NCBI GenBank assembly: GCA_017613135.1
Contig: JAGAEN010000019.1
Span: forward strand, 1 to 46,943
DNA from: Candidatus Saccharimonadota bacterium
GTDB taxonomy: Bacteria > Patescibacteriota > Saccharimonadia > Saccharimonadales > Saccharimonadaceae
Direction: 5' to 3'
DNA length: 46,943 bases
How positions within the stretch are numbered: position 1 is the first letter of the stretch; every line of letters starts with the position of its first letter. A model generated the notes under the pieces. That model did no database searches. It was not told the DNA's origin and was given only the letters and a program-made list of their open reading frames with translations. Below, piece after piece: positions 24,912 to 33,394 of this stretch. Made by a program: the position numbers and the translations under genes.

Positions 24912-25262
24912 ATGAACCGTTCCTTTAGCCGCACCTTAACCATCAAAGACATCATCGGTAATCCGAGGGAAGTAAAGGTGAAACTCGAAGACACCAATAT
25001 TTCCAACTTCAAGCTTATCGTCACTGACGATGAGAGTGAAATGCCGGTAGGTGTCAAAGAAAATGAGAGGATATACCTCTTAGGCGATCGTGTCAAAGTA
25101 ACCGGAGATTGTAAGGGCTTTATTTGTCCCGGAATCAATCGCCCCGGTATGGGCACAATCGTAAAAATCATGAAAGACAATGCGGATCACTTCTATATGA
25201 TCCTTATGGATAATAACGAGCGCGGCTTCGCTAAGTCAGCTCGTATTACCGTCGTCTCATGA
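24912..25262 (+). CDS. Small beta-rich protein, unknown, strongly promoted
   Basis: A 116-residue protein of unknown family. It is strand-rich with an even charge and the pattern 'GDRVKVTGDCKGFICPGINRPGMGTIVKIM' in the middle, suggesting an SH3- or OB-like barrel with two Cys (about 73 and 78). I start it at the ATG at 24912, behind AGAAAGGG; an in-frame ATG at 24879 lies in a leader hairpin. A perfect consensus promoter and its own terminator indicate high expression as a single gene. It could be a nucleic-acid-binding or regulatory protein, but nothing here shows that. Confidence 0.75.
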   Translation: MNRSFSRTLTIKDIIGNPREVKVKLEDTNISNFKLIVTDDESEMPVGVKENERIYLLGDRVKVTGDCKGFICPGINRPGMGTIVKIMKDNADHFYMILMDNNERGFAKSARITVVS

Positions 25263-25271
25263 GACAACCCA

Positions 25272-25316
25272 CCCCGTGGCATTGCGCTATGCGCATAAAG
25301 CCAAGGGGCTTTTTTA
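25272..25316 (+). terminator. Intrinsic terminator
   Basis: CCCCGTGGC (25272-25280) pairs with GCCAAGGGG (25300-25308) with one mismatch, and a T-run follows. An inner GCGC/GCGC pairing extends the hairpin. Confidence 0.88.
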
Positions 25317-25591
25317 TGCGACGAAACAGGGAAAATAGCATTATCAGGATATAAATACAATAAAAAGTCAATCCCACCACTCCACCCCCCCGTGTTCGGT
25401 TATTACAACACAATAATCACCAAAAATCAACCCCAACTGTTCGGTAAATTAACAGAGAAGTTTTCCACACCTGCTAAAAACTCACTATAAAAAATCTTCA
25501 AAAAAGCTCTTGCTTTTTTTCAAAAAATATACTAAACTGAAATCAGTGGAAACAATACACAAACACCACAAACAAAATGCACCTTAAAAAC
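25317..25591 (+). other. Gene-free stretch with TGTTCGGT motifs
   Basis: AT-rich non-coding DNA. It has TGTTCGGT at 25393-25400 and 25438-25445, an A/T-rich hairpin AAAAAAGC/GCTTTTTT near 25501-25520, and a TATACT at 25529-25534 that could start the folded RNA that follows. No ORF with coding character is seen. Confidence 0.6.
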
Positions 25592-25851
25592 GTTTAAGAC
25601 CGGCCAACTAGGAGTTTCGGCGCGCATTAAATCTTAAGCGAGATGCGTCAAAAAAATCGTGTGAACCTTCATGAACACACCTCCCAATAAAACTCTATAG
25701 ACCGCAAGGTCAAAACACAATAAGTCTCTCAACGGCTGCGATTATATGATTAGCTTCGCGCTGGTACAATCGTGGTAGATTAATTGTGTTATAAAATAAA
25801 AATCAAAGCAGAAACAAAAACGCTGAAGTTTCTAGTTGATCGGTCTTAAAC
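25592..25851 (+). ncRNA. Folded RNA closed by a 28-bp stem, upstream of rsmH
   Basis: Two segments at the ends pair: GTTTAAGACCG (25592-25602) with CGGTCTTAAAC (25841-25851), and 25606-25622 with 25821-25837, where all 17 pairs form if four G-U wobbles are allowed. Those wobbles would be A-C mismatches on the other strand, so a plus-strand RNA is indicated. Inside are CGCAT/ATGCG, GTGTG/CACAC, GACC-gcaa-GGTC and AACACAAT/ATTGTGTT, which together make a multi-branched fold of about 260 nt. The 3' arm ends 4 nt before the rsmH -10 box. I found no RNase P, tmRNA, SRP or 6S signature. It may be a free ncRNA or an upstream control element of the division cluster. Confidence 0.65.
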
Positions 25852-25867
25852 ATTGTATAATTAGGTC

Positions 25868-26740
25868 ATGAAGAATCAACATGTCCCAGTATTATTATCA
25901 GAAGTTCTAGCGTCTCTAGCGCCACGACCTCACGAATCGTATTTAGATTTGACGGCAGGTTACGGCGGGCACGCTAAAGCAATTTTGGATGTAACACTGA
26001 ATTATAAGGATTCCGTTTTGGTAGATCGTGACGAATTTGCCGTAGATAATTTAAAACGCAAGTTCAAAAACGACATCACCATTATGAATACCGATTTTTA
26101 TAGCGCAGTGTCACAGTTAATTGAGTGTGGAAAAACTTTTGATTTGATACTCGCGGATTTTGGGGTTTCTTCACCGCAACTGGATAATGATGATCGGGGT
26201 TTTTCATACAAAAATGATGGCCCACTAGATATGCGGATGGACCGGCGTCAGCCCCTCACGGCTGAAACTATAGTGAATCATTGGAGCGAACGCGACCTTG
26301 CCGAGCTCTTCGTAAAATACGGAGAAGAAAAACCTGGCCGCGCTAAGATGCTAGCAAGAGAAATCGTCACACATCGCCCGCTCACGACTACTAAAGCACT
26401 CGCCGATTTAATCTTAAGCAAATCTAGATATAGCCACACCCACCCCGCCGCCCCAATTTTCCAGGCCATCAGGATAGCAGTCAACGATGAGTTAAAAGAG
26501 ATTGAAAAAACTCTTCCACTCCTCCCAAGACTCCTTAATCATAATGGTCGTGTTGGCATCATCACTTTCCACAGTCTGGAAGACAGATTGGTCAAAGATT
26601 ATTTCAAAGAAGCCGCAAGCTACGGCGAAGAGTCCGAACTTACCCCAGTCACCAAGAAACCAATCGTTGCAGGACCTAGTGAATTAGTTATCAACCCGCG
26701 CGCCCGGAGTGCGAAACTGCGAGTGGCGATGCGGCATTGA
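25868..26740 (+). CDS. rsmH: 16S rRNA (cytosine-1402-N4) methyltransferase RsmH
   Basis: A 290-residue SAM-dependent enzyme that methylates N4 of C1402 in 16S rRNA. The family start HVPVLLSEVL, SAM-binding DLTAGYGGHAKAIL (about 27-40) and ADFGVSSPQLDNDDRGFSY (about 97-115) with DMRMD (about 121-125) are all clear. It opens the dcw-like cluster; mraZ, which normally precedes it, is missing. TATAAT (25856-25861) ends 6 nt before the ATG, so it is leaderless. The -10 box abuts the folded RNA upstream. Confidence 0.96.
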   Translation: MKNQHVPVLLSEVLASLAPRPHESYLDLTAGYGGHAKAILDVTLNYKDSVLVDRDEFAVDNLKRKFKNDITIMNTDFYSAVSQLIECGKTFDLILADFGVSSPQLDNDDRGFSYKNDGPLDMRMDRRQPLTAETIVNHWSERDLAELFVKYGEEKPGRAKMLAREIVTHRPLTTTKALADLILSKSRYSHTHPAAPIFQAIRIAVNDELKEIEKTLPLLPRLLNHNGRVGIITFHSLEDRLVKDYFKEAASYGEESELTPVTKKPIVAGPSELVINPRARSAKLRVAMRH

Positions 26741-26773
26741 TAAAACAAACAAATAAAACAAAAAGGAGGCAAT

Positions 26774-26839
26774 ATGCCAAAACAAATCGTCGTCGCGAAC
26801 AAATCGCGCAAACAAACCATTAAGGTAAATTTCCGTTAG
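26774..26839 (+). CDS. 21-residue basic micro-ORF between rsmH and ftsL
   Basis: The best Shine-Dalgarno of the cluster (AAAAGGAGG, 26761-26769) precedes an ATG at 26774 that opens a 21-codon frame rich in Lys, Arg and Gln (starts MPKQIVVANK, ends KVNFR). It stops just before a series of four hairpins. It might be a real small protein, for instance an RNA-binding basic peptide, or a leader peptide whose translation affects the downstream folding. I do not recognise it. Confidence 0.5.
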   Translation: MPKQIVVANKSRKQTIKVNFR

Positions 26840-26843
26840 TCAA

Positions 26844-26982
26844 CTTGGCGTCTAATGACGCCAAGATTATGGACCGTTTCGGTCCGCCAAATAGAGTTTC
26901 ACATTGTAGAGTGTGAAGTGTATGACCTTCCCGGGCTAAGTTTCTGTAAGTTACTTATGGCTCTGCTTACAGAAACCCCCGG
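26844..26982 (+). promoter_or_regulatory. Array of four hairpins between rsmH and ftsL
   Basis: Four hairpins in a row: CTTGGCGTC/GACGCCAAG (26844-26852 with 26857-26865), GGACCG/CGGTCC (26871-26876 with 26880-26885), TTCACA/TGTGAA (26898-26903 with 26912-26917), and TTTCTGTAAG/CTTACAGAAA (26941-26950 with 26966-26975) capped by CCGGG/CCCGG (26931-26935 with 26978-26982). No T-run follows, so it is not a plain terminator. It may be an mRNA-stability or control element inside the division operon. Confidence 0.65.
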
Positions 26983-27044
26983 ACTAAGGATGAAAAATAA
27001 ACTGTGATAAAAATAAAAATAAACAAAGCGAGGAAAAATAAAAA

Positions 27045-27389
27045 ATGATTAGTCAAACATACGTGAGCAGAAGGGAAGCCAGCATCGGCTTTGTCCGCAA
27101 TCGCAACATCGTCCGCCACACCAAAAGAAATTTAGGTTCCATCTCCCAAATTGTTATCGTTAGTATGCTCACTTTGGTTTTTGGCTTGATTTATGTTATC
27201 GAAGGCACCAAAGCCACCAGTTTTGACTACAAAATCTCCGAAGTCGAATCCGAAATTACCGAAATGACCGCTCGCCGTGATGATCTCGCCGTCGAAAAAG
27301 CTCGTCTCACCTCCGTCGCCACCGCCAAGAATAGTACCGTCGCTGCCAATATGGAAAATGCTTCGGTCACCGGTTATGCTACTGAATAA
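27045..27389 (+). CDS. ftsL: FtsL-like division protein
   Basis: A 114-residue bitopic protein: a basic cytoplasmic N-terminus, one transmembrane helix (about 37-53) and an extracytoplasmic coiled coil (about 62-100, heptad-like EVESEITEMTARRDDL). This is the architecture of FtsL/DivIC, which form a complex with FtsQ and regulate FtsW-FtsI. The sequence alone is too diverged for a firm name; the place between rsmH and the PBP gene supports ftsL. GCGAGG lies before the ATG. Confidence 0.72.
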   Translation: MISQTYVSRREASIGFVRNRNIVRHTKRNLGSISQIVIVSMLTLVFGLIYVIEGTKATSFDYKISEVESEITEMTARRDDLAVEKARLTSVATAKNSTVAANMENASVTGYATE

Positions 27390-27405
27390 TGATATAATAT
27401 AATAT

Positions 27406-29142
27406 ATGTCGCGTATCAAGATTCTAAAAAGTCTTACCTTTGCCGCACTGGCGATTATTGCCGTGCGCCTTTTTTTCATTCAGATTATCGAACACGACAC
27501 CTGGGTCGCCAAAGCCAATGACCAGCACACTTTGCTCGAAACTATCACCGCTAAACGTGGCGAAATATATATGATGGACGAAAACGAGCCAGTCAAAGTC
27601 GTTTTAAACCAAACTGTTTATCAAATAATCATTGACCCAGCCACCACTGACAAAGAACAAATCAAAACTGCACTAGAAAAATACGCCAAAGAATACATTA
27701 CTGCAGATTTAGACGAAATCTATAATATTGAAGGCTTAAGATACTATATTGTCGCAAGAAACGTGCCTTATTCAAATGCCGTCAAAATTGCCGAAGCAGA
27801 AATCAGCAGCGTCTGGTTAAAAGAAGGGAACCGCCGAGTTTATCCAGAAGGCGAAATGGGCTCTACGCTCCTCGGCTTTGTTAATGCCGATGGTGTCGGC
27901 CAATACGGCGTCGAAGGCTCGCTTAATAAACTGCTTTCTGGCAAAGACGGTTTGCTAAAAACCACTGCCGATATTAATAAAGTCGCTCTTTCTATCGGCA
28001 ACGATAATGTCAAAATCCCCGCCGAAAATGGCAAAGACGTTGTTTTGAGCGTCGATCGTGGCCTCGAAAAAGGCGCCGAGGAAATCATGGCCGACTATAT
28101 TAACCACAGTGCCGCCACTCATGCCGCTACTTTAATTATGAATCCCAACACTGGCGAAGTCATCGCGATGACTAGTTTGCCAAGTTACAATCCTGGCGAC
28201 TATGGTCGTGTCGATGATGCCTCGGCCTACATTAATCAAGTTACCGAGGTCCCCTACGAACCAGCCTCAATTTGCAAAAGCTTCACCTTCTCCGCTGCCA
28301 TCAACGAAGGTAAAATGACTAGCGAAACCACATATTACAACAAAGGCTACGAAATTATCGATGGCTGGAAAATCAGAAATGCCGCGCAAAACGCCAGCAT
28401 CACCAACCGTGAACTTACGATGAAAACCGCTCTTTACTGGTCGCTCAACACCGGCTCGATTTACGCTCTAAAACTTCTCGGTGACAATCCCGACGGAATC
28501 ACTCAAGTTGGCAGGGAAAGATTATATGATTATTATCATAACAAGTTCCGTCTTGGCCGGGCTACCGGTATTGAACTAATCGAAGCCGACGGCTACATCG
28601 AAGACCCCAACGAAGGTTGGGGACGCGATTCGACCTATGCCAATATGACTTTCGGTCAAAACCTCGGTGTCACCATGATTCAGACTGCCACTGCCTTTTC
28701 CGCCGTGATTAATGGTGGTTATTATCGCACTCCCACTATCGTTAAAGGCACTTTAGAAAATGGCACCATTGTCCCATTTGAGAGAAAAGATACTGTGAGC
28801 GAACAAATCATCTCTTCTGACACGTCTGCCACAATGCGCGATATGTTAATTAATAACCGTAGTTACCGAGCCCGCCTTGGCATTGACCGCTACGGTTATA
28901 ATATCGGTGGCAAATCCGGTACCGCCCAGGTCATTGTAGATGGCTCTTATGATGATACGATGAGTAATCTTGTCGGTTCTTATATTGGTTTTGTCGGCCC
29001 AAATACCGAAATGCCCGAATATGTCATTATGGTCAAAATTTGGGGCGAAGGGGAAGCCCTCTCTGGCGAAAAAGCGATGACCCTTTTTGAATCGATGGCA
29101 AATTTCACAATTGACTACCTAAAAATAAAACCAGGAGTATAA
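27406..29142 (+). CDS. ftsI: Septal penicillin-binding protein (FtsI/PBP2-type transpeptidase)
   Basis: A 578-residue class B PBP: an N-terminal signal anchor (about 8-24), a dimerisation domain, then the transpeptidase with the active-site Ser in SICK (about 288-291), SLN (about 346-348) and the KSG triad in GGKSGTAQV (about 503-511). It cross-links septal peptidoglycan with FtsW. It follows ftsL by 16 bp; overlapping TATAAT boxes just before the ATG suggest an additional, leaderless promoter. Confidence 0.93.
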   Translation: MSRIKILKSLTFAALAIIAVRLFFIQIIEHDTWVAKANDQHTLLETITAKRGEIYMMDENEPVKVVLNQTVYQIIIDPATTDKEQIKTALEKYAKEYITADLDEIYNIEGLRYYIVARNVPYSNAVKIAEAEISSVWLKEGNRRVYPEGEMGSTLLGFVNADGVGQYGVEGSLNKLLSGKDGLLKTTADINKVALSIGNDNVKIPAENGKDVVLSVDRGLEKGAEEIMADYINHSAATHAATLIMNPNTGEVIAMTSLPSYNPGDYGRVDDASAYINQVTEVPYEPASICKSFTFSAAINEGKMTSETTYYNKGYEIIDGWKIRNAAQNASITNRELTMKTALYWSLNTGSIYALKLLGDNPDGITQVGRERLYDYYHNKFRLGRATGIELIEADGYIEDPNEGWGRDSTYANMTFGQNLGVTMIQTATAFSAVINGGYYRTPTIVKGTLENGTIVPFERKDTVSEQIISSDTSATMRDMLINNRSYRARLGIDRYGYNIGGKSGTAQVIVDGSYDDTMSNLVGSYIGFVGPNTEMPEYVIMVKIWGEGEALSGEKAMTLFESMANFTIDYLKIKPGV

Positions 29143-29149
29143 TATATAT

Positions 29150-30178
29150 ATGACAGACGAAATAAATCAAGAAATGTTTTACGGGCTTCTTCTTGCGCTA
29201 GCTTGTTTTCTTTTATCAATGATGCTGACGCCAGTTTATACCCACTTTGCATACAAATATAAGTTCTGGAAAAAGCAGAAAAAAACTACCGTGGACGGTC
29301 AAGCTTTGCCGATTATGACCAAACTCCACGCCCACAAATTCAAACACACTTTTCCCACGATGGCTGGCCTTATTGGTGTCATCGCCGTCACCATTGTTAC
29401 TTGGGCTTTCAACCTTGATCGTGGCCAGACCTGGCTTCCGTTAGTTGGCTTTCTCGGTGGTTCGCTCGTTGGCGTAATCGACGATGTGATTAATATTTTT
29501 GGTAGTGGCCGTGGCGCTGCTGGCCTTCGTGGACCAGTAAAATTCTTTCTCATTTCTGTTGTTGGCCTAGCGCTTGGCTGGTATTTTGCCGTCAAGCTCG
29601 GCTGGACTACGCTTTTAATTCCGTTTGTAGGCAATATAGAAATTGGCATCGTGGGGATGATTTTAGTCTTTGCGTTTGCTGTAGTTGCCACGTCGAACGC
29701 CGTCAACATTACCGATGGTCTTGATGGCCTTTCTGGTGGTCTTGCGATGCTAGCCTACGGTGCTTTTGGTATTATTGCTCTGTTTCAAGGTAATATGCTA
29801 CTCTTCGGTTTTTGTATGACCGTAGTTGGTTGGCTCCTTTCATACATTTGGTTCAACGTCCCACCAGCCCGTTTTATGATGGGAGATACCGGCTCCTTTG
29901 CTCTTGGCGCCGGTCTTGGCATAGTCGCGATGATGACCAATTCTTTCTTGCTCCTTCCGATTATTGGCCTGATGTTTGTCATAGAAACTGGTTCCAGCCT
30001 CATTCAATTAATGAGCAAAAAGTTTTTCCACCGCAAAATTTTCATTTCTGCTCCACTTCACCATCATCTTGAAGCCAAAGGGTGGGGTGAGGCCAAAATC
30101 GTCATGCGCTTCTGGATTCTAGCCGGCGTCTGTGCCATTGTTGGCATCTTTGTCGCCGCTGTCGGAGGAGCGATTTGA
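29150..30178 (+). CDS. mraY: Phospho-N-acetylmuramoyl-pentapeptide-transferase
   Basis: A 342-residue polytopic membrane enzyme that makes lipid I from UDP-MurNAc-pentapeptide and undecaprenyl phosphate. About ten hydrophobic segments, the catalytic NAVNITDGLDGLSGG (about 183-197), MMGDTGSFALG (about 243-253) and the HHHLE motif of family members (about 303-307) are present. It lies 7 bp after ftsI, and its TGA stop overlaps the TTG start of ftsW. Confidence 0.95.
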   Translation: MTDEINQEMFYGLLLALACFLLSMMLTPVYTHFAYKYKFWKKQKKTTVDGQALPIMTKLHAHKFKHTFPTMAGLIGVIAVTIVTWAFNLDRGQTWLPLVGFLGGSLVGVIDDVINIFGSGRGAAGLRGPVKFFLISVVGLALGWYFAVKLGWTTLLIPFVGNIEIGIVGMILVFAFAVVATSNAVNITDGLDGLSGGLAMLAYGAFGIIALFQGNMLLFGFCMTVVGWLLSYIWFNVPPARFMMGDTGSFALGAGLGIVAMMTNSFLLLPIIGLMFVIETGSSLIQLMSKKFFHRKIFISAPLHHHLEAKGWGEAKIVMRFWILAGVCAIVGIFVAAVGGAI

Positions 30179-31398
30179 GAAGACATCGCTCTGACTTAGT
30201 TATTTTGTTTACTACGCTAGGTTTGATGGCGCTAGGCTTAATTGTGATTTACGCCATTGGTCCGATGCGTGCCAACGTTTTAAATTCTACTTACGGCACC
30301 GACTACGATGCAAACTATTTCTTCCTAGGTCAACTCCGCTCAGTCGCCCTGGCCCTCATAGCTTTTTTTCTCGCTTTTAAAGTTGTCCCATATAAATATC
30401 TTCAAAAATCTGCCAAATTTCTTATCATCATCGCGCTATTAATGTCCGGAATACTCTGGATTTTAGCTCTGTCCGGCTCTTCACTGGCTAAATGCGAACT
30501 CGGCGAATGTCGCTGGTACAATTTTGGCCCAGTCAGTTTTCAGCCAGCCGAATTTTTAAAACTTGCACTCGTGATTTATCTTGCAGATTTTCTCGCCCGC
30601 AAAAGGGAAGCGGGAGATATTGGCAAGCTCAAAGAATTCTGGCTTCCACTTGCCATCGTCTGTGGCGCATCGCTTTTTCTAGTTGTCATTGCACAAGGTG
30701 ACTTAGGTTCCAGCGTGACTTTAATGGCAATTATTTTCGGTACTCTCTTAGTGGCTGGTGTACCAGCAAAACAATATTTAATTATGCTTGCCCTCATTTT
30801 AGCGGTTTCTGTAGGCGCCATTGCCACCTCTAGCCACCGGATGGAGCGTATTCACGCCTGGCTAGACACCATTTCTGGTGCCGAAGTGACGGATTCTACT
30901 TATCATATCGAGAACGCCATGCTTGCTATTGGCACCGGTGGGTTCTTTGGTGTCGGCATTGGCAATTCCGTGCAAGCCACTGGCTACTTGCCAGAGTCTA
31001 TTAACGATTCGGTTTTTGCTATTATGGGCGAAACTTTTGGTTTTGTCGGTCTTTTTCTCATTCTTGCAGTTTTCGGCGCCGTGCTTTTTCGGATGTTAAA
31101 AGTCGCCGAACACACGGCTCCTGGCGACGAGCGCATTTTTATTATCGGAGTTTTTTCGTGGATGCTAGTACAAGTCGCAGTCAATATTATGGCAATGACC
31201 GGTCTGGTACCAGTTACCGGCGTTACGCTTCCTCTGCTCTCTTATGGCGGTACTAGTATGGTCTTTATTTCGTTTGCCATCGGCCTCGTTTTACAACTTT
31301 CGTGTTATACTAGTAGAGAGGTAATCAAAAATGAAGATATTAGTAGTCGGCGGGGGGTCGGGGGGACACATCACTCCAGCCGTCGCCGTCGTGCGTGA
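30175..31398 (+). CDS. ftsW: Septal peptidoglycan polymerase FtsW (TTG start)
   Basis: A 407-residue SEDS glycosyltransferase with about ten membrane helices. The family patterns RWYNFGPVSFQPAEFLK (about 105-121), the catalytic-loop region before NDSVFAIMGETFGFVG (about 277-292) and LPLLSYGGTSM (about 352-362) are visible. It polymerises lipid II with the PBP next door. The start is TTG at 30175, overlapping the mraY stop as TTGA, with GGAGGAG in front. The basic C-terminal tail overlaps murG by 68 nt in another frame, an unusually long overlap. Confidence 0.93.
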   Translation: MRRHRSDLVILFTTLGLMALGLIVIYAIGPMRANVLNSTYGTDYDANYFFLGQLRSVALALIAFFLAFKVVPYKYLQKSAKFLIIIALLMSGILWILALSGSSLAKCELGECRWYNFGPVSFQPAEFLKLALVIYLADFLARKREAGDIGKLKEFWLPLAIVCGASLFLVVIAQGDLGSSVTLMAIIFGTLLVAGVPAKQYLIMLALILAVSVGAIATSSHRMERIHAWLDTISGAEVTDSTYHIENAMLAIGTGGFFGVGIGNSVQATGYLPESINDSVFAIMGETFGFVGLFLILAVFGAVLFRMLKVAEHTAPGDERIFIIGVFSWMLVQVAVNIMAMTGLVPVTGVTLPLLSYGGTSMVFISFAIGLVLQLSCYTSREVIKNEDISSRRGVGGTHHSSRRRRA

Positions 31399-32527
31399 AA
31401 TTTTGGAATTAAAACCCCGTGCCAACGTGGAGTTTTGGACTGATTTTAAATATTATAAAAACGTCACCAAACTCACTACCGAACTCGGTGTTTCTACCGA
31501 AATCAAAGTCCGTCGCATTCCAGCCGGTAAATTCCACCGTTATTCAGATTGGAAGTTTACCGATTATTTTAAATATTTCGACATCACTTTAAAAGATTTA
31601 ATTCTTGGCAATATCCTTGGGTTTTTTGGCTTCATCGCCGGGCTCTTTACTAGTTTTTTCAGAATGCTCCTCAAAAAAAATCGCCCCAATGTGATTTTCC
31701 TAAAAGGTGGTTTCGTCGGCTTACCAGTTGGTCTAGTAGCCAAGCTTTTCCGTATCCCCTACGTTATCCACGAATCTGATGCTGTAGCTGGTCTAGCCAA
31801 TCGTATTTTAATGAAAAAAGCTAAAAAAGTTGCCTTTGGTATTCCGCCGTCCGACGAAGTATTAGAAAAACATAAAAATTACGTTTGGACGGGCATCCCT
31901 GTCGGACCAGAATATAAAGCTGTCAGCCCCGCAAAGACAATGTCACTCAAAAAAGCTTTTTCTTTTAACGACAAAAAACCCCTTGTCGTGATTACCGGCG
32001 GCTCACAAGGCTCCAAAAATCTCAACGAAGTCACGCGCCAAATTCTCCCAGAATTATTAAAAACTGCCTCTGTCGGCCTCGTTGCCGGTCGCAAACACTA
32101 CGAAGATATGGTCGATTTGAAACAATACGAAAACTGGGACCACGCTTCGCTCGAATCCAATTTTCGGATGTGGGAATTTAACACCGCGATGAATGAACTT
32201 ATGGGCGCTGCCGACGTCGTAGTCTCTCGTGCCGGCGCTACTACCATCGCCGAACTCGCCGCTCTTAAAAAAGCCGTTATTTTAGTTCCATTTGAAAGAT
32301 TACCTGGTAGCCACCAAGTTCGTAACGCCGAGCGCCTAAAAGCAGCCGGTGCCGTAGAAGTCATCTATGATTCCAAAATGATGGAAAACCCTACCGATCT
32401 ATTAAAACTCATCCAACATCTCGTCAAATCGCCTCGTCTTTGTGCAGATATGGCCGATAGCCTTCATAAAGAAGCCCGTGCTGACGCCGCTCACCGTCTC
32501 GCTGAAATAATCTTGGAAATTGCCTAA
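31331..32527 (+). CDS. murG: UDP-GlcNAc:lipid I transferase MurG
   Basis: A 398-residue peripheral membrane GT-B enzyme that turns lipid I into lipid II. The N-terminal glycine loop GGGSGGHITPA (about 7-17), the second-domain ITGGSQGSKNLN (about 218-229) and RAGATTIAELAAL (about 299-311) are typical. It has a longer loop at about 70-110 than E. coli MurG. The ATG follows GAGAGG inside the end of ftsW, so translation is coupled. Confidence 0.95.
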   Translation: MKILVVGGGSGGHITPAVAVVREILELKPRANVEFWTDFKYYKNVTKLTTELGVSTEIKVRRIPAGKFHRYSDWKFTDYFKYFDITLKDLILGNILGFFGFIAGLFTSFFRMLLKKNRPNVIFLKGGFVGLPVGLVAKLFRIPYVIHESDAVAGLANRILMKKAKKVAFGIPPSDEVLEKHKNYVWTGIPVGPEYKAVSPAKTMSLKKAFSFNDKKPLVVITGGSQGSKNLNEVTRQILPELLKTASVGLVAGRKHYEDMVDLKQYENWDHASLESNFRMWEFNTAMNELMGAADVVVSRAGATTIAELAALKKAVILVPFERLPGSHQVRNAERLKAAGAVEVIYDSKMMENPTDLLKLIQHLVKSPRLCADMADSLHKEARADAAHRLAEIILEIA

Positions 32528-32528
32528 A

Positions 32529-33143
32529 ATGGAAGGGAACGATGCCCCAAAACTTGCTCGCCGTCTGGCTAATCGTAAATCTACGATGAAATCTGGTCGC
32601 ACCATCGGCGAGAAAAGGGAAAAACTCGAAACTGCTTCCGAGCGTGTTGCCGCTCACAAGAAAAATAAAGTCAAAAATAATCTCCGCGTTTTCGGCACCA
32701 GTCTCGGATTTGTCATTGCCGCCGTGGTACTTATTTTAATTCTTTTGCCACTTTTCCGTCACGACGATGGTGGCAATCCCTCATCGAACACCATTTATGT
32801 TCCCGTAAAACCTACCATAGAAATAATCGACGAAGCCGCCTCATCTAGCGGTGAAGAGCATCTCACTAGCCGAATGAAAGAATACATCGGCCAAGTAGAA
32901 GCCTGTCTTCGAGAACTCGGCTACGTGCCGACAAAAGCCGTTATCCCCGTAAACTCCATCCGCGAAGTCGATTTCTATCTAGAAAATCAGCCAGGCTATA
33001 TTAAGACTATCATTGATCGTGGCAGTGGTGTATCCGCCGAAGATGCCGACCGGATGATTCGCTATCTCGCCTCTCAAGGTGTCGAAGAATACCAGTATAT
33101 CGATGTCCGTATCGAGGGCAAAGCCTACTGGCGCGAGCAGTAA
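32529..33143 (+). CDS. ftsQ: FtsQ/DivIB-like bitopic division protein
   Basis: A 204-residue protein with a basic cytoplasmic N-terminus, one transmembrane helix (about 60-80) and an extracytoplasmic domain ending in EYQYIDVRIEGKAYWRE, reminiscent of the end of FtsQ/DivIB beta domains. A POTRA domain is not obvious, so the name rests largely on location after murG. ATG 32529 is 1 nt past the murG stop; a TTG at 32520 would add three residues. It is the last gene before the terminus-like gap. Confidence 0.6.
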   Translation: MEGNDAPKLARRLANRKSTMKSGRTIGEKREKLETASERVAAHKKNKVKNNLRVFGTSLGFVIAAVVLILILLPLFRHDDGGNPSSNTIYVPVKPTIEIIDEAASSSGEEHLTSRMKEYIGQVEACLRELGYVPTKAVIPVNSIREVDFYLENQPGYIKTIIDRGSGVSAEDADRMIRYLASQGVEEYQYIDVRIEGKAYWREQ

Positions 33144-33149
33144 GGGACA

Positions 33150-33283
33150 GGGAACTGTTCGGTTTTTGTTCTATTGCTATTCTCTTCTCTTCTGTTCGGT
33201 TTCTGTTCGGTAATACAAGAACTTTTTGTCCATAGAAAGGCAGGAAATCACCACAAAAACAGGGAAAAACATAAAATAGGGAA
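33150..33283 (+). repeat. Cluster of polar AGGGAA motifs
   Basis: AGGGAA occurs at 33150, 33261 and 33278, with a near copy CGGGGAAA at 33290, all on the plus strand. They are the last plus-strand copies before the motif switches strand for the rest of the window. Confidence 0.75.
33157..33211 (+). repeat. TGTTCGGT motif cluster
   Basis: Three exact copies of TGTTCGGT lie at 33157-33164, 33193-33200 and 33204-33211; the last two are 11 bp apart, about one helical turn. Other exact copies are at 19612, 19622, 25393, 25438 and 34261, all on the plus strand. Confidence 0.85.
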
Positions 33284-33360
33284 ATAAAACGGGGAAATGT
33301 CAAATCAACAAAAATCCAGGAATGTGAGTCAAAAAACCGGCAATTGGCATTTAGATGAAC

Positions 33361-33387
33361 CTGGAGCAAGCCCTAGGGCCACTCCAG
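33361..33387. repeat. 27-bp palindromic hairpin
   Basis: CTGGAG and CTCCAG enclose GCCCTAGGGC, itself self-complementary, giving a 27-bp palindrome 8 bp ahead of the long inverted repeat. No T-run follows it on the plus strand. Confidence 0.8.
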
Positions 33388-33394
33388 ATTGTAC

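Noticed and set aside
25592-25851. RNase P RNA or tmRNA
   Set aside because: Neither the GAGGAAAGTCC/ACAGAAA core of RNase P nor a tRNA-like end with tag ORF is present.
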